64,000 bases of DNA from Sinorhizobium saheli (lineage in GTDB: Bacteria; Pseudomonadota; Alphaproteobacteria; Rhizobiales; Rhizobiaceae), in assembly GCF_001651875.1 (NCBI RefSeq), contig NZ_LNQB01000082.1, positions 1-64,000 on the forward strand, in the 5' to 3' direction. Under the pieces are notes generated by a model. That model had not been told where the DNA came from, did not search any database, and saw only the letters and a program-made list of their open reading frames with translations. This document shows positions 44,475 to 55,417 of this stretch, piece after piece; the stretch's first letter is position 1; the number at the start of each line of letters is the position of its first letter. The position numbers were made by a program, and so were the translations under genes.

Positions 44475-47400
44475 TGCATCCGGGCCGGAGCAGCGGACGC
44501 CGCAGGCGTGGCTCGACTGGACGACCGAGCGGCAGGCGCTCGCCTCCGACCCGGCGCGTTCCGCCTGGGTTTCCGCCAATGCCGGGTCCGGCAAGACGCA
44601 TGTGCTCACCCAACGCGTCATCCGCCTCCTGCTCGCCGGCTGCCGGCCCTCCGCCATCCTCTGCCTGACCTATACGAAGGCGGCCGCTTCGGAAATGTCG
44701 AACCGGGTGTTCGAGCGGCTTGCCGAATGGGCCACGCTCGACGACGCGGCACTCGAAAGGCGCATCGAGGCGATCGAGGGCAAGCGCCCGTCGCTCGCAA
44801 AGATAAAGGAGGCGCGGCGGCTGTTCGCACGCGCCCTCGAAACGCCGGGCGGGCTGAAGATCCAGACGATCCACGCCTTCTGCGAGGCACTGCTGCACCA
44901 GTTCCCGCTGGAGGCCAACGTCGCCGGGCACTTCTCCGTCCTCGACGACCGGGCCGCCGCGGTGCTGCTCGCCGACGCGCGCCGCGCGCTCCTGACGGCG
45001 ACGGCCGCGGCCGACGACCGGGAACTTGCCGGCGCCTTCGCCACCGTCCTCGACCTTGCCGACGATACCGGCCTCGAAAAGCTGCTTGCGGCGATCGTCG
45101 CCGAGCGGGCGCCGATCCAGGCTTTCCTCGACCGGGTCGCAGGACGCGGCGGCCTCGAGCGGCATCTCGGCGCGGCCCTCGGCCTGAAGCCCGGCGAGAC
45201 GGCGGACACCGTGATGGCGGGCGCCTGGCCGCTCGCCGGCCTCAACGGAGCGGCGCTCGATCGCTATATCGACATTGCCCTGCGCCTCGGCGGCGCCAAG
45301 GCCTCCGCCTTTGCCGAGGGCCTGCGAAAGCTCCGGGCGATCGAGGACACGGCGGAGCGCTACCGCGGATTGGTCGAGCTCTTCTACAACGGCGGCGGCA
45401 AGCCGAAAGCGGAATCCACCTTTCTCAACGCGGCGATGCGGCGCGAGGCGCCGGAGCTCGCGATCCTCGTCGAAGAGGCGCGCGACCACATGGTCGCCTG
45501 CGCCGATCGCCTCAGCATCGTGCGGATGTATGACGCGACCCGTGCCGCCCTCATCCTCGCCGAGCGGCTCAATCGCGACTACGAGGCGCTCAAGAAGGCC
45601 CGCAGCCAGCTCGACTTCGAGGACCTGATCACCCGCACGGCGGCGCTGCTCTCGCGCAGCGACGTCGGCGCCTGGGTGCATTACAAGCTCGACCAGGGGA
45701 TCGATCACATCCTCGTCGACGAGGCGCAGGATACGAGCCCCGCGCAGTGGACGATCATCCAGTCGCTGGCGGCCGATTTCTTCGCCGGCGAAACGGCGCG
45801 GGCGGACGACCGGACGATCTTTGCCGTCGGCGACGAGAAGCAGTCGATCTATTCCTTTCAAGGGGCGCGGCCGGAGCGTTTCGCCCGGGAGAGCGTGGTG
45901 ACGGAGCGGCGGGTGATTGCCGGCCAGAAGCATTTCAGTTCCATCCGCCTGCAGCTTTCCTTCCGCTCGACCGTCGACGTGCTTTCCGCCGTCGACACCG
46001 TCTTTGCCAATCCGGGCAATGCGAGGGGCCTCAGCGCCGCGAACGAGGCGATCGTGCATGCCTCGAACCGGATCGGCCACCCGGGCGCCGTCGACCTGTG
46101 GGATGTGATCGCGCCCGAGCCGACGGTTTCGGAAGAAGAGTGGACGGCGCCCTTCGACGCGACACCCGAGCGCGCGCCGGTCAACGTCCTCGCCCGGCGC
46201 ATCGCCGCGGTTCTCGAAGACTGGATCGGCCGCGAAACGGTGATCGAAAAGGGCGTCCGCCGCCCGATGCGTCCGGGCGACGTGATCGTGCTCGTGCGCA
46301 AGCGCGACGCCTTCGTCAACGCGCTGACGCGCGCGCTGAAGCGCCGCGGCAATATCCCGGTCGCCGGCGCCGACCGGCTGGTGCTGACGAGCCACATCGC
46401 CGTGCAGGACCTGATGGCGCTCGGCCGTTTCGTGCTTCTGCCCGAGGACGACCTGTCGCTTGCCGCACTCCTGAAGAGCCCGCTCTTCAATCTTGGCGAA
46501 GACGACGTCTTCGAGCTTGCCGCGCGACGGGCGGAGGGCGAAAGCCTCTGGCGGCGCCTGCAGCAGGCGGGCGCGGAGGAGATGAGCCGCCATCACGGGG
46601 TGGTGCAACGGCTTCGCGCCTATTCGACGCTCGCCCATGACCTGCTGCCGCATGATTTCTATGCCCGCATCCTCGGCGCCCACGGGGGCCGGCGCGCCTT
46701 CCTCGCACGGCTCGGCAGCGAGGTCAGCGACATCCTCGACGAATTCCTGACTTTCGCGCTCGACCACGAGAGAAGCGGCCTGCCGGGCCTGCAGGCCTTC
46801 GTTTCGACGCTGGAGATCGAGGCTCCGACGGTCAAGCGCGAACAGGACAAGGAGCGCGACGAGGTGCGCGTCATGACGGTGCATGCGGCCAAGGGCCTCG
46901 AGGCGCCGGTCGTCTTCCTCGTCGATGGCGGCGGCGAGGCATTCGTCCGCCAGCAGGTCTCGGACCTGCGCTTTCTGGAAAGGCAGCAGCCGGATCGCTC
47001 CGTCGTCTCCGTTCCGGTCTGGCGCGCACCGGGCTCGGCCCCGAACTCGCTGATCGATGCCGACAATGCGCGGCTGAAGCGACTGGCCGAGGAGGAATAT
47101 CGCCGGCTCCTCTATGTCGGCATGACCCGCGCGGCCGACCGCCTGATCGTCTGCGGCTATCGCGGCCAGCGGCAGAACGTCGACACCTGGCACGCCATGG
47201 TTCAGGGCACCCTTGCGCAGGACCTCAAGGGCCGCGGCGCGCCGACGACCTTCCGTGCCGGCGGCGAGGAATGGGCAGGGCTTGCATGGCGGGAAACGCC
47301 GGTGGCGCGCGACCTGCCGGCACGGGAAGGCGGCCTCGCCGGTCCGCGAGCGGCACCGGCCGGCCTGCCGCGGGCGCTCTTCACCCCCCTGCCGGCGCCG

Positions 47401-48033
47401 CGGCGGCTGCCGCGGCCGCTGACGCCATCCGGCACCACTGTCGCGATCGACGACCCGGACGGCGAATCGATCATCGGATCGGCTCTTTTTGCGGAGAAGG
47501 CGGCGCCCAAATTCTCGATGCTGCGCGGCGCGATCCTCCACCGCCTGCTGCAAGTGCTGCCGGCGCTGGAAAGCGCCGAGCGCCAGGCCGCGGCCGAGCG
47601 CTACCTGGAGCGTTCGGTGCCGCGCTGGCCGGCGGCGGAGCGCCGGGCGCTTTCGGATGCGGTCCTCAATGTGCTCGACCACCCGGAGCTTACGGCGCTC
47701 TTCGGCGAGCAAAGCCGGGCGGAAGTCTCGGTGATGGGCACGCTCAAGCTCGGCGGCCGCGAATTCGCGGTCTCGGGCCGGATCGACCGGCTGGCCGTCT
47801 CCGGCAACACCGTGACGATCGCCGACTACAAGACCAACCGCCAGGTGCCCGCCTCGTCCGACGAGATCGCGCCGGTCTATCGGAACCAGCTCGCCATCTA
47901 TCGCGAATTGTTGAAACCACTCTATCCCGGCAAGCGTTTCCGCTGCGTGCTGATCTTCACCGAGGGCCCGGCCATCCGGGTGCTGCCCGAGCCCATGCTC
48001 GACAGGAGCCTTGAAGAGCTCTCGACAAAGTGA
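44464..48033 (+). CDS. addA: double-strand break repair helicase AddA
   Basis: A 1189-residue UvrD-family helicase-nuclease. Walker [21 protein letters not shown] sits at about residues 36-55; DEAQDTSP is motif [17 protein letters not shown] motif [20 protein letters not shown] motif V and [13 protein letters not shown] motif VI. The C-terminal nuclease shows GRIDRL and [11 protein letters not shown]. It is the AddB partner. It starts inside the last codons of addB and ends 85 bases before trxA. Confidence 0.95.
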   Translation: MRSDASGPEQRTPQAWLDWTTERQALASDPARSAWVSANAGSGKTHVLTQRVIRLLLAGCRPSAILCLTYTKAAASEMSNRVFERLAEWATLDDAALERRIEAIEGKRPSLAKIKEARRLFARALETPGGLKIQTIHAFCEALLHQFPLEANVAGHFSVLDDRAAAVLLADARRALLTATAAADDRELAGAFATVLDLADDTGLEKLLAAIVAERAPIQAFLDRVAGRGGLERHLGAALGLKPGETADTVMAGAWPLAGLNGAALDRYIDIALRLGGAKASAFAEGLRKLRAIEDTAERYRGLVELFYNGGGKPKAESTFLNAAMRREAPELAILVEEARDHMVACADRLSIVRMYDATRAALILAERLNRDYEALKKARSQLDFEDLITRTAALLSRSDVGAWVHYKLDQGIDHILVDEAQDTSPAQWTIIQSLAADFFAGETARADDRTIFAVGDEKQSIYSFQGARPERFARESVVTERRVIAGQKHFSSIRLQLSFRSTVDVLSAVDTVFANPGNARGLSAANEAIVHASNRIGHPGAVDLWDVIAPEPTVSEEEWTAPFDATPERAPVNVLARRIAAVLEDWIGRETVIEKGVRRPMRPGDVIVLVRKRDAFVNALTRALKRRGNIPVAGADRLVLTSHIAVQDLMALGRFVLLPEDDLSLAALLKSPLFNLGEDDVFELAARRAEGESLWRRLQQAGAEEMSRHHGVVQRLRAYSTLAHDLLPHDFYARILGAHGGRRAFLARLGSEVSDILDEFLTFALDHERSGLPGLQAFVSTLEIEAPTVKREQDKERDEVRVMTVHAAKGLEAPVVFLVDGGGEAFVRQQVSDLRFLERQQPDRSVVSVPVWRAPGSAPNSLIDADNARLKRLAEEEYRRLLYVGMTRAADRLIVCGYRGQRQNVDTWHAMVQGTLAQDLKGRGAPTTFRAGGEEWAGLAWRETPVARDLPAREGGLAGPRAAPAGLPRALFTPLPAPRRLPRPLTPSGTTVAIDDPDGESIIGSALFAEKAAPKFSMLRGAILHRLLQVLPALESAERQAAAERYLERSVPRWPAAERRALSDAVLNVLDHPELTALFGEQSRAEVSVMGTLKLGGREFAVSGRIDRLAVSGNTVTIADYKTNRQVPASSDEIAPVYRNQLAIYRELLKPLYPGKRFRCVLIFTEGPAIRVLPEPMLDRSLEELSTK

Positions 48034-48118
48034 GATACACGATATTGAAAATCCGGTGGCAATGCCTCACATGAGGCACAACATCTGGACACGCCATTCC
48101 GAACGCAAGGAGCAGCCG

Positions 48119-48442
48119 ATGGCTACTGTGAAAGTCGATACGTCCAATTTTCAGAAGGAAGTGCTGAACTCGGCCGAACCGGTGGTCGTCGACTTCTGGG
48201 CCGAATGGTGCGGCCCGTGCAAGATGATCGCGCCGAGCCTCGAGGAAATCGCCACCGAGCTCGCCGGCAAGGTCAAGGTTGCCAAGCTCAACATCGATGA
48301 AAACCCGGAACTCGCCGCCCAGTACGGCGTCCGCTCGATCCCGACGCTCGCCCTGTTCAAGGCCGGCGAAGTCGCCGACATCAAGGTCGGTGCCGCGCCG
48401 AAGACCGCGCTCAGCTCCTGGATCGCGAACGCCGCCGCCTGA
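48119..48442 (+). CDS. trxA: thioredoxin
   Basis: A 107-residue thioredoxin with the active site [10 protein letters not shown] (Cys31 and Cys34), the cis-proline motif SIPTLALF and the usual length. It reduces cytoplasmic disulfides with thioredoxin reductase. AGGAGCAG precedes the ATG. Although near addA, it has an 85-base leader (48034-48118) with a possible promoter of its own, and it ends in a strong terminator. Confidence 0.96.
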   Translation: MATVKVDTSNFQKEVLNSAEPVVVDFWAEWCGPCKMIAPSLEEIATELAGKVKVAKLNIDENPELAAQYGVRSIPTLALFKAGEVADIKVGAAPKTALSSWIANAAA

Positions 48443-48464
48443 GGCGTCGGTTCACGCAGGATCG

Positions 48465-48490
48465 AAAGCCCGGGCTCGCCCGGGCTTTTT
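48465..48490 (+). terminator. intrinsic terminator of trxA
   Basis: AAAGCCCGGGC and GCCCGGGCTTTTT pair around a short loop, with the T run at 48486-48490. It begins 22 bases after the trxA stop. Confidence 0.93.
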
Positions 48491-48529
48491 CTTGTCGGGG
48501 AAGCGGAAATGCAAGGGGGATGGCGTTTG

Positions 48530-48700
48530 CCCCTCACCCTTGGACTTGCATGTGTTCGGGCCGAGCGAGGCGCCGCCCCTCATCCGCCTGCCGGCACCTT
48601 CTCACCATGCTGATGGGGAGAAGGGACAAGCGGCGTGGCCGCGAGCCCCCTTCGCCCCGCTTGCGGGGAGAAGGTGGCCGGCAGGCCGGATGAGGGGCAG
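48530..48700. repeat. intergenic palindromic repeat, copy 8
   Basis: The element runs from GCCCCTCACCC to GGCCGGATGAGGGGC and includes GCCGGCACCTTCTCACC, GGGGAGAAGGGACAAG and CCCGCTTGCGGGGAGAAGG. It lies between convergent trxA and folC. Confidence 0.85.
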
Positions 48701-48729
48701 AGGCTAGGCAAACCCTGCTGTTGCGAGCC

Positions 48730-50073
48730 TCACCGCGGCGGCGTGCCGTTCTCCGCGAGCACATCGCCGACGAGGTACAGCGAGCCGCCAATCAGGATGC
48801 GCGGCGGCACCGGGTCCTCCTCGGTGAGTTCGGCGATCTGGCCGAGCGCCTCGGCGACCGAGGAGGCCGCATTGGTCTCCAGCCCGGCAAAGGTGGCGTC
48901 GGCGGCCAGCGCCACCGGATCAAGGCCCGCGTCGGAGCCCTGGATCGGCACCGTGAAGACCTGTTCGGCGATGTCGAGAAAGGCCCTGAAATAGCCGACC
49001 GGATCCTTGGTGTTGATCATGCCGATGATCAGGAACAGCGGCCGCGGCTCGCGCTCCTCGAAGGTCGCCATCGCCTCGGCGATGACCTGGCCTGCGCCCG
49101 GATTATGGCCGCCGTCGACCCAGATCTCGGCGCCCGGCGGCCCGTGATGCGAAAGCCTGCCGCCGGCGAGGCGCTGCAGCCGGCCCGGCCATTCGACGCC
49201 GGCCAGGCCCTTTTCGATCGCCGTCTCGGAAACATCGAAGCCGGCGGCCCGGACCGCGCGGATCGCGGCGGCGGCATTGGCATATTGATGCCGGCCCGGC
49301 AGCCGCGGCAGCGGCAGGTCCGCAAGGCCGTTTTCGTCCTGGAAGATCAGCCGGCCGAATTCCTCGTGCGCCATGAAATCCTGGCCGTAGACGGAGATCG
49401 GGCAGCCGAGCCGCTCGGCGGTCGCGACCAGCACGTCGCGTGCGCCGTCTTCCTCCTGGTGGCCAATCACCACCGGGCAGCCGCGCTTCATGATCCCGGC
49501 CTTCTCGGCGGCGATCAATTCGACCCGATCGCCGAGATAGGACTGGTGATCGAGCGAGATCGGCATGATGACCGAAACCGCGGGCCGGGCGATGACGTTC
49601 GTCGCGTCATAGCGGCCGCCGAGGCCGACCTCGATGATCGCCACGTCCGCCGGATGCTCGGCGAAAAGCAGGAAGGTGACCGCCGTCAGGAGTTCGAAGA
49701 CGGTGATCTTCTCGCCGCCATTGGCGTCCGCCACGCGCCGCACGGCATCGGCAAGAACCTGGTCGCCGACCAGCGCTCCCCGGCCGCCCTTGACACCGAG
49801 GCGGTAGCGCTCATGCCAGTTCACGAGATGCGGCGAGGTATGCACATGGACGCTCAGTCCCTCGGCCTCGAGGATCGAGCGGCAAAAGGCGGTGACCGAG
49901 CCCTTGCCGTTGGTGCCGGCAACATGGATGACCGGCGGCAGCCGCCGCTCGGGATTGCCGAGCGCCGCAAGCAGGCGGGTGATCCGGTCCAGGGACAGGT
50001 CGAACCCCTTGGGATGGAGGGCGAGAAGCTTGTCGATCTCCCGCGCCGCTTCGCTGACCCGCGTCGCCGTCAT
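48730..50073 (-). CDS. folC: bifunctional folylpolyglutamate/dihydrofolate synthase
   Basis: A 447-residue Mur-ligase-family enzyme. The ATP site is VAGTNGKGSVTAFCRSILE, followed by FTSPHL-type VHTSPHLVNWHER, and the central domain has VGLGGRYDATNV. It adds glutamate to folate and makes dihydrofolate from dihydropteroate. It is the last gene of the trpFBA-accD-folC group. A 303-base gap with a repeat separates it from accD, so co-transcription is uncertain. Confidence 0.94.
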   Translation of the reverse strand: MTATRVSEAAREIDKLLALHPKGFDLSLDRITRLLAALGNPERRLPPVIHVAGTNGKGSVTAFCRSILEAEGLSVHVHTSPHLVNWHERYRLGVKGGRGALVGDQVLADAVRRVADANGGEKITVFELLTAVTFLLFAEHPADVAIIEVGLGGRYDATNVIARPAVSVIMPISLDHQSYLGDRVELIAAEKAGIMKRGCPVVIGHQEEDGARDVLVATAERLGCPISVYGQDFMAHEEFGRLIFQDENGLADLPLPRLPGRHQYANAAAAIRAVRAAGFDVSETAIEKGLAGVEWPGRLQRLAGGRLSHHGPPGAEIWVDGGHNPGAGQVIAEAMATFEEREPRPLFLIIGMINTKDPVGYFRAFLDIAEQVFTVPIQGSDAGLDPVALAADATFAGLETNAASSVAEALGQIAELTEEDPVPPRILIGGSLYLVGDVLAENGTPPR

Positions 50074-50142
50074 GGTTGTAGCTCCGAGAACTGATCCATT
50101 CTAACAAATCGAGGCGCGGAAGGCGGGCGGAAACCCCACTTC

Positions 50143-50245
50143 CCGCATGATTCCCCGGATCGACATAGGAGAAAATCATGCGGCAAGTCAAAATGCTACA
50201 GCGACTTCCGAGCGTCTGATTTGGACACGCGGCCGAACGGGCGGA
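50143..50245. repeat. second intergenic repeat family, copy B (CCGCATGATT palindrome)
   Basis: CCGCATGATT (50143-50152) and AATCATGCGG (50174-50183) form the first palindrome. It is followed by AAATGCTACAGCGACTTCCG and GCGTCTGATTTGGACACGCG, matching the tail of copy A (GCGCCTGATAAGACGCGCGG). It lies in the 303-base gap between accD and folC, where I see no gene. Confidence 0.7.
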
Positions 50246-50376
50246 AAAAGCAATCGCGCGTCGCTCGCTCAAGCCGGCGGAACACGCGGGGCAGCGCGCG
50301 TTCCATCCGGATCGGGATCACGATGGCATCATTCTCATAGGCGCCGGATCCCGGTGGAAACGACGCACACCCGTCC

Positions 50377-51294
50377 TCATCCCGCGCTCGCCGCGAGCGG
50401 CAACGCGGCGACCTGCGAGCCGCCTTCGCGCTTGGCCGCCTCGGCCGGCTTCTTCATCAGGATCTTGAGCACCCGCGCGAGCGTCGCCGGGATGTCGTGG
50501 CGCTTGACCACCATGTCGACCATGCCGTGCTCGAGAAGATATTCGGACGTCTGGAAGCCCTCGGGCAGCTTTTCGCGCAAGGTCTGCTCGATCACGCGCT
50601 TGCCGGCAAAGCCGATCTCCGCCCCGGGTTCGGCGAGGTGGATGTCGCCGAGCATCGCATAGGATGCGGTCACGCCGCCGGTCGTCGGGTTGGTGAGGAC
50701 GACGACATAGGGCAGTCCCGCTTCCTTCAGCATGTTGACCGCCACGGTCGTGCGCGGAAGCTGCATCAGCGAGAGGATGCCTTCCTGCATGCGGGCGCCG
50801 CCCGAGGCCGGGAACATCACCAGCGGGCATTTCTCGGCGATCGCCCGCTCGAAGGCCTTCACGATCGCCTCTCCGGCCGCAAGCCCGAGCGAGCCGCCGA
50901 TGAAGTTGAACTCATGGGCGACCGCCACGAGCTTGACGCCCTGGACGTGACCGAGGCCGGCGACGATCGTGTCCTCGAGCTCGGTCTTGGCGCGGCTGTC
51001 GCGCAGGCGGTCGGTATACTTCTTCGAATCGCGGAACTTGAGCGGGTCCTGCGCCACCTTCGGCTGCGGCAGCGCCTCGTAGATTCCGCCGTCGAAGAGG
51101 TCCCTCAGCCGGGCCCTCGCCGGCATCTTCATGTGGTAGCCGGATTGCGGGATGACCCACTTGTTCTCTTCGAGATCGCGGTGGAACACCATCTCGCCGG
51201 TTTCAGGGCACTTGATCCAGAGGTTCTCCGGAACTTCCCTGCGGCCGAGCATCGAATTGATCTTCGGCCGAACGTAGTTTGTGATCCAGTTCAC
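50377..51294 (-). CDS. accD: acetyl-CoA carboxylase carboxyltransferase subunit beta
   Basis: A 305-residue AccD. The carboxyltransferase body is clear ([62 protein letters not shown]). In contrast, the N-terminal zinc ribbon is degenerate: only Cys29 in [10 protein letters not shown] remains, and the other three ligand positions are Thr32, Ile48 and Ser51. It forms the malonyl-CoA-producing carboxyltransferase with AccA. It lies 52 bases after trpA. Confidence 0.94.
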   Translation of the reverse strand: MNWITNYVRPKINSMLGRREVPENLWIKCPETGEMVFHRDLEENKWVIPQSGYHMKMPARARLRDLFDGGIYEALPQPKVAQDPLKFRDSKKYTDRLRDSRAKTELEDTIVAGLGHVQGVKLVAVAHEFNFIGGSLGLAAGEAIVKAFERAIAEKCPLVMFPASGGARMQEGILSLMQLPRTTVAVNMLKEAGLPYVVVLTNPTTGGVTASYAMLGDIHLAEPGAEIGFAGKRVIEQTLREKLPEGFQTSEYLLEHGMVDMVVKRHDIPATLARVLKILMKKPAEAAKREGGSQVAALPLAASAG

Positions 51295-51346
51295 TTAGGT
51301 AAACTCCTGAAGATTTCCTTCGGGTTCTGCGCGTCAATATAGGCGA

Positions 51347-52186
51347 TTATTCGGCTGCTGCGAGCCTTGCCGCCCTGACGCCGGCCGAAAGCCCCCTGAC
51401 GAGCGCTTCGACACCGGGGACCGTTGCTTCCGTGGCGTGGCCCTCTTCCGTCAGGCTCGACGCGATCTGGTTGACGATAGCCGTGCCGACGACGACGCCA
51501 TCGGCCGAGGCGCCGATGGCACGGGCATGCTCCGGCGTCTTCACGCCGAAACCGACGCAGACGGGCAGCCGCGTATGCGCCTTGATGCGCTGAACCGCGC
51601 CGGCGATCAGCGACGGATCCGGCAGCGCCGAGCCGGTGATGCCGGTCATCGACACGTAGTACACGAAGCCGGAGGTGTTTTCGAGGACCTTGGGCAGACG
51701 GCGGTCGTCCGTCGTCGGCGTCGCCAGGCGGATGAAATTGATGCCTTTGTCGAGCGCCGGGATACAGAGTTCGTCGTCCATTTCCGGCGGCAGGTCGACG
51801 ACGATCAGGCCGTCGACGCCGGCGTCGAGCGCGTCGGCGAGGAAGCGGTCGACACCATAGACGTAGATCGGATTGTAGTAGCCCATCAGCACGATCGGCG
51901 TGCGCTGGTCGTCCTGCCGGAAGCGGCGGGCAAGCTCGAGCGTCTTGGCAAGCGTCTGGCCGGCTTTCAGCGCCCGCTGGCCGGCAAGCTGGATCGCCGG
52001 GCCGTCGGCCATGGGGTCGGAGAAGGGCACGCCGAGTTCGATGACGTCGGCGCCGGCCTTGGGCAGCGCCTTCATGATCGCCAGCGACGTGTCGAAATCC
52101 GGGTCGCCGCCCATGAAATAGGTGACGAGGACCGGACGACCTTGCGCCGCGACATCGGCGAATCTTTGCTCCATGCGTGCGGTCAT
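51347..52186 (-). CDS. trpA: tryptophan synthase alpha subunit
   Basis: A 279-residue TIM-barrel subunit that cleaves indole-3-glycerol phosphate. The catalytic Glu is in [17 protein letters not shown], the catalytic Asp in [14 protein letters not shown], and the phosphate site in [15 protein letters not shown]. It starts 3 bases after trpB and is followed by accD. A small extra C-terminus follows the usual end. Confidence 0.96.
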   Translation of the reverse strand: MTARMEQRFADVAAQGRPVLVTYFMGGDPDFDTSLAIMKALPKAGADVIELGVPFSDPMADGPAIQLAGQRALKAGQTLAKTLELARRFRQDDQRTPIVLMGYYNPIYVYGVDRFLADALDAGVDGLIVVDLPPEMDDELCIPALDKGINFIRLATPTTDDRRLPKVLENTSGFVYYVSMTGITGSALPDPSLIAGAVQRIKAHTRLPVCVGFGVKTPEHARAIGASADGVVVGTAIVNQIASSLTEEGHATEATVPGVEALVRGLSAGVRAARLAAAE

Positions 52187-52189
52187 TCG

Positions 52190-53410
52190 TTACTGCCCCA
52201 TACCCAGAATTTTGCCGACGGTGAAGATGTCCTTGTCGCCGCGGCCGGAGAGATTCATCAGGATGATCTCGTCCTTGCCCATCTTCGGCGCCCGCTTGAT
52301 GACCTCGGCCAGCGCATGCGACGGCTCCAGCGCCGGAATGATGCCTTCGAGCCGCGTCAGCGTCTGGAACGCCTCGAGCGCCTCGTGGTCCATGATCGGC
52401 ACATATTCGACGCGGCCGATATCGTTGAGCCAGGCATGTTCCGGACCGATGCCGGGATAGTCGAGCCCGGCGGAGATCGAATGGCCTTCCTTGATCTGGC
52501 CGTCGCCGTCCTGGAGCAGGTAGGTGCGGTTGCCGTGCAGGACGCCGGGCGAGCCGGCGGTGATCGAGGCGCAATGCTCGTCGCCGTCGAGGCCCTTGCC
52601 GCCCGCTTCGACGCCGACGATCTTCACGCTCTCGTCATCGAGGAAGGGATGGAAGATGCCGATCGCGTTGGAGCCGCCGCCGACCGCGGCAATGACGAGG
52701 TCCGGCAGGCGGCCTTCGGCTTCGAGGATCTGCTGCCTGGCTTCCTGGCCGATGACGGCCTGGAAGTCGCGCACCATCTCCGGATAGGGATGCGGCCCGG
52801 CGGCCGTGCCGATCAGGTAATAGGTGGTGTCGACATTCGTCACCCAGTCGCGCAGCGCCTCGTTCATGGCGTCCTTGAGCGTGCCGTGGCCGGCCGTCAC
52901 CGGCTTGACCTCCGCACCCAGCAGCTTCATGCGGAAGACGTTCGGCGCCTGGCGCTCGACGTCGGTCGCGCCCATGTAGACGACGCAGGGCAGGCCGAAG
53001 CGCGCGGCAACCGTCGCGGACGCGACGCCATGCTGGCCGGCACCGGTCTCGGCGATGATCCGGGTCTTGCCCATGCGTTTCGCGAGCAGAATCTGGCCGA
53101 TGCAATTGTTGATCTTGTGCGAGCCGGTGTGGTTCAGCTCCTCGCGCTTGAAATAGATCTTGGCGCCGCCGAGCTCGGCGGTCAGGCGCTCGGCGAAATA
53201 GAGAGGGCTCGGCCGGCCGATATAGTGGGCGCCGAGCTTTTCGAGTTCCGCCTTGAAGGCCGGGTCGTCCTTGGCCCTGGTCCATTCGTCCTGCAGGTCG
53301 AGGATCAGCGGCATCAGCGTTTCGGCGACGAAACGGCCGCCGAAGATGCCGAAGCGGCCGTCCTCGTCGGGTCCGGCCCTGAAGGAGTTCGGTTTATGAA
53401 CCTGATTCAC
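52190..53410 (-). CDS. trpB: tryptophan synthase beta subunit
   Basis: A 406-residue PLP enzyme that condenses indole with serine. The PLP lysine lies in [14 protein letters not shown], the phosphate-binding loop in VGGGSNAIG, and a typical ending [10 protein letters not shown] is present. RETGAGQHG appears here as AETGAGQHG. The ATG overlaps the trpF stop codon by three bases. Confidence 0.96.
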   Translation of the reverse strand: MNQVHKPNSFRAGPDEDGRFGIFGGRFVAETLMPLILDLQDEWTRAKDDPAFKAELEKLGAHYIGRPSPLYFAERLTAELGGAKIYFKREELNHTGSHKINNCIGQILLAKRMGKTRIIAETGAGQHGVASATVAARFGLPCVVYMGATDVERQAPNVFRMKLLGAEVKPVTAGHGTLKDAMNEALRDWVTNVDTTYYLIGTAAGPHPYPEMVRDFQAVIGQEARQQILEAEGRLPDLVIAAVGGGSNAIGIFHPFLDDESVKIVGVEAGGKGLDGDEHCASITAGSPGVLHGNRTYLLQDGDGQIKEGHSISAGLDYPGIGPEHAWLNDIGRVEYVPIMDHEALEAFQTLTRLEGIIPALEPSHALAEVIKRAPKMGKDEIILMNLSGRGDKDIFTVGKILGMGQ

Positions 53411-54081
53411 GTCTTGCTCCCTGATCGTGGCCGTTGCGCTTCCGCCCGGCGAACAGCCTCGAAAAACGCGTCCATGAGCTTCAAATCCTTGACACCCGGC
53501 GCGCGCTCGACCCCGGAGAATATATCGACGGCACTTGCGCCGGTCAGCGAAAGCGCCTCGCCGATATTGTCTGCATTCAATCCACCGGAAAGCATGTAAT
53601 CGACGCTTCCGTCAAGCGCGTCGAGCAGCTTCCAATCGAAAGAGACGCCGTTGCCGCCCGGCAGTTCCGAGCCGGCCGGCGGCTTGGCGTCGAAGAGAAA
53701 GCGGTCGGCGATACCGACATAGGGACCGATCCGCTCGAGGTCGGAAGCCTCGCGCACCGACAGGGCCTTCATCACCGGCAGGCCGTAGAGCGCCTTGACG
53801 GTCAGTACCCGGTCCGGGCTCTCGCTGCCGTGGAGCTGCAGGATATCCGGACGGAGCGCCGACACGATCTCGTCGAGATCGTCATTGTCCGCATCGACCG
53901 TGACGGCCACGATCTTCGCCCGGCCGCGCACGCGATCCCCGAGGCGGCCGGCATCGTCCGGCTCGATGTTGCGGGGGCTCTTCGGGAAGAAGATGAAGCC
54001 GGTATGCGAAGCGCCGAGCGCCACGGCGTGCTCGATAGCCTCCGCGGTCTTCAATCCGCAAATCTTTATTTCGGTTTTCAT
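53407..54081 (-). CDS. trpF: phosphoribosylanthranilate isomerase
   Basis: A 224-residue TIM-barrel isomerase. [20 protein letters not shown] holds the catalytic Cys, and [19 protein letters not shown] and [16 protein letters not shown] are typical. It opens the trpF-trpB-trpA-accD group. The start at 54081 is fixed by the conserved N-terminus although the frame is open upstream. No obvious tryptophan attenuator was seen in the 144 bases upstream that are free of repeats. Confidence 0.95.
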   Translation of the reverse strand: MKTEIKICGLKTAEAIEHAVALGASHTGFIFFPKSPRNIEPDDAGRLGDRVRGRAKIVAVTVDADNDDLDEIVSALRPDILQLHGSESPDRVLTVKALYGLPVMKALSVREASDLERIGPYVGIADRFLFDAKPPAGSELPGGNGVSFDWKLLDALDGSVDYMLSGGLNADNIGEALSLTGASAVDIFSGVERAPGVKDLKLMDAFFEAVRRAEAQRPRSGSKT

Positions 54082-54225
54082 GGGAAGCGACCTTGCACGA
54101 AATGCCGCCCGAGTCGAGCAAAACCGTTGCTCGCCGCCGGCATTATAGTGAGGCGCCGTAACCGGCTGCCGCATTCTATCACGATCGAGTCTTACGGCTC
54201 GCATCCGCGGCGAGTTTCCCCGGGG

Positions 54226-54367
54226 GCGCCCCTCATCCGGCCTGCCGGCCACCTTCTCCCCGCAGGCGGGGCGAAGGGGACTCGCGGCGGCGCCTCAGTC
54301 CCCTCTGCCCGCCTGCGGAAGATCACACGGGCGTCTCTCCCTGCATGCGGGGCATGCGGGGAGAGGA
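54226..54367. repeat. intergenic palindromic repeat, copy 9
   Basis: It begins GCGCCCCTCATCCGGCCTGC and contains CCTTCTCCCCGCAGGCGGGG, CGAAGGGGAC and a degenerate second half. It sits between the YgjP-type peptidase gene and trpF, both on the minus strand. Nothing else was seen in this 333-base gap except the short tandem repeat listed next. Confidence 0.8.
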
Positions 54368-54377
54368 CCCTACCTAC

Positions 54378-54411
54378 AGCACGCTCAGCTTGACCAGCAC
54401 GCTCAGCTTGA
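54378..54411. repeat. 18-bp-period direct repeat just past the peptidase gene
   Basis: AGCACGCTCAGCTTGA occurs at 54378-54393 and again at 54396-54411 with a CC spacer, a few bases after the stop codon of the peptidase gene. It looks like a recent small duplication. Confidence 0.85.
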
Positions 54412-54414
54412 GAG

Positions 54415-55170
54415 CTAGCCGAAATCGATCGCGTGCAGCATGGTGCCGTTGCGCTTCAGCCAGTGCTTGGCATCGCTCGTTTCCGGGCACAATCTTTCGC
54501 AGAGCGCCCAGAATGAGGGGCCGTGGTTCATCTCCTGGAGATGGGCGACCTCGTGGGCGGCGAGATAGGCGATCACCTTCGGCGGCGCCATGGCGATCCG
54601 CCAGGAGAAGCTCAAGTCGCCCTCGGCGGAACAGGAGCCCCAGCGGCTGCGGGTATCCTTGAGGCTGAGCGAGCGCGCCCGGCGTCCGATCCGCCCGGCA
54701 TAGACGGCGACGAGGCGCTCGAGTTCCCCGCGCGCCTCCTTCTTCAGATAGTCGGCGATGCGCCGGCGCAGGTGCTCCTCGGCACCGCCGACCCGCAAAA
54801 TTGCCTCGTCCCCGATCATCACGGCCTCGGTCAGCCCGCGAAGCCGGCCGGTCCTTTCGATGCGATGGGCAACGCCGCGGATGAGGATGGAGCCACCGTG
54901 CTCGAGCTCGCTTTCGCCGGAGAAGCGGGCAAGCCTGGTCATCAGCCAGCCCTGATGGCGGGTGAGGAATGCGCTGACCTCGCGCTCCGGCAGCCCCTTC
55001 GGCACGGTCAGCTTCAGCGCCCGCCCACCCGGCTCGATGCGAAGCGTCATCCGCGTCGCGCGCTCGTTCTGCCGGATGGTCAGGGGAAGGACCTTGCCGG
55101 CGACTTCGATATCGCGCGTGACATCGGGGACCGTTCCATTGCCACGGCGCCGCTGGAGAGAAGGAAACAT
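54415..55170 (-). CDS. YgjP/SprT-like M48-type metallopeptidase (DUF45)
   Basis: A 251-residue protein with the zinc motif AHEVAHLQEMNHGPSFWALC, where HEVAH and the downstream His are the expected ligands. RSRWGSCSAEGDLSFSWRIA upstream is characteristic of the DUF45 (YgjP, WLM-like) family. It has no signal peptide, so a cytoplasmic role is likely; the substrate is unknown. A GTG or later start near TRDIEVAGKV would shorten it by about 15 residues. Confidence 0.88.
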   Translation of the reverse strand: MFPSLQRRRGNGTVPDVTRDIEVAGKVLPLTIRQNERATRMTLRIEPGGRALKLTVPKGLPEREVSAFLTRHQGWLMTRLARFSGESELEHGGSILIRGVAHRIERTGRLRGLTEAVMIGDEAILRVGGAEEHLRRRIADYLKKEARGELERLVAVYAGRIGRRARSLSLKDTRSRWGSCSAEGDLSFSWRIAMAPPKVIAYLAAHEVAHLQEMNHGPSFWALCERLCPETSDAKHWLKRNGTMLHAIDFG

Positions 55171-55225
55171 TGGGCCTTTCTAGCCGATTCGCGGCGCCTT
55201 CAGGTAGAGCGGAATGCGAGCGGAC

Positions 55226-55372
55226 GCCGGCGCCTTCTCCCCGGGGAAAAGAGGCTGGCGGCGCCGACTTTGTCCCCTCTCATCCGCGCGCAAAGGGCGG
55301 GAGCCAAGCGGCTTGTCCCTTCTCCCCGTCAAAACGGGGAGAAGGTCGCGGCAGCGGGACGAGGGGCAACCG
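55226..55372. repeat. intergenic palindromic repeat, copy 10
   Basis: CCGGCGCCTTCTCCCCGGGG at one end and CCCTTCTCCCCGTCAAAACG, GGGAGAAGG and GACGAGGGGC at the other form the mosaic. It fills most of the 247-base gap between the DUF2852 and peptidase genes. Confidence 0.8.
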
Positions 55373-55417
55373 CGCCTCCGGCGTTTCATGTGAAACACCG
55401 GAGACCGTTCCGTCCAA

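Noticed and set aside
41265-47712. Two very long minus-strand open frames (about 1130 codons each) opposite addB and addA
   Set aside because: They mirror the high-GC codons of the real genes, read as Arg/Ala/Gly-rich sequence without domains, and oppose clearly conserved proteins.
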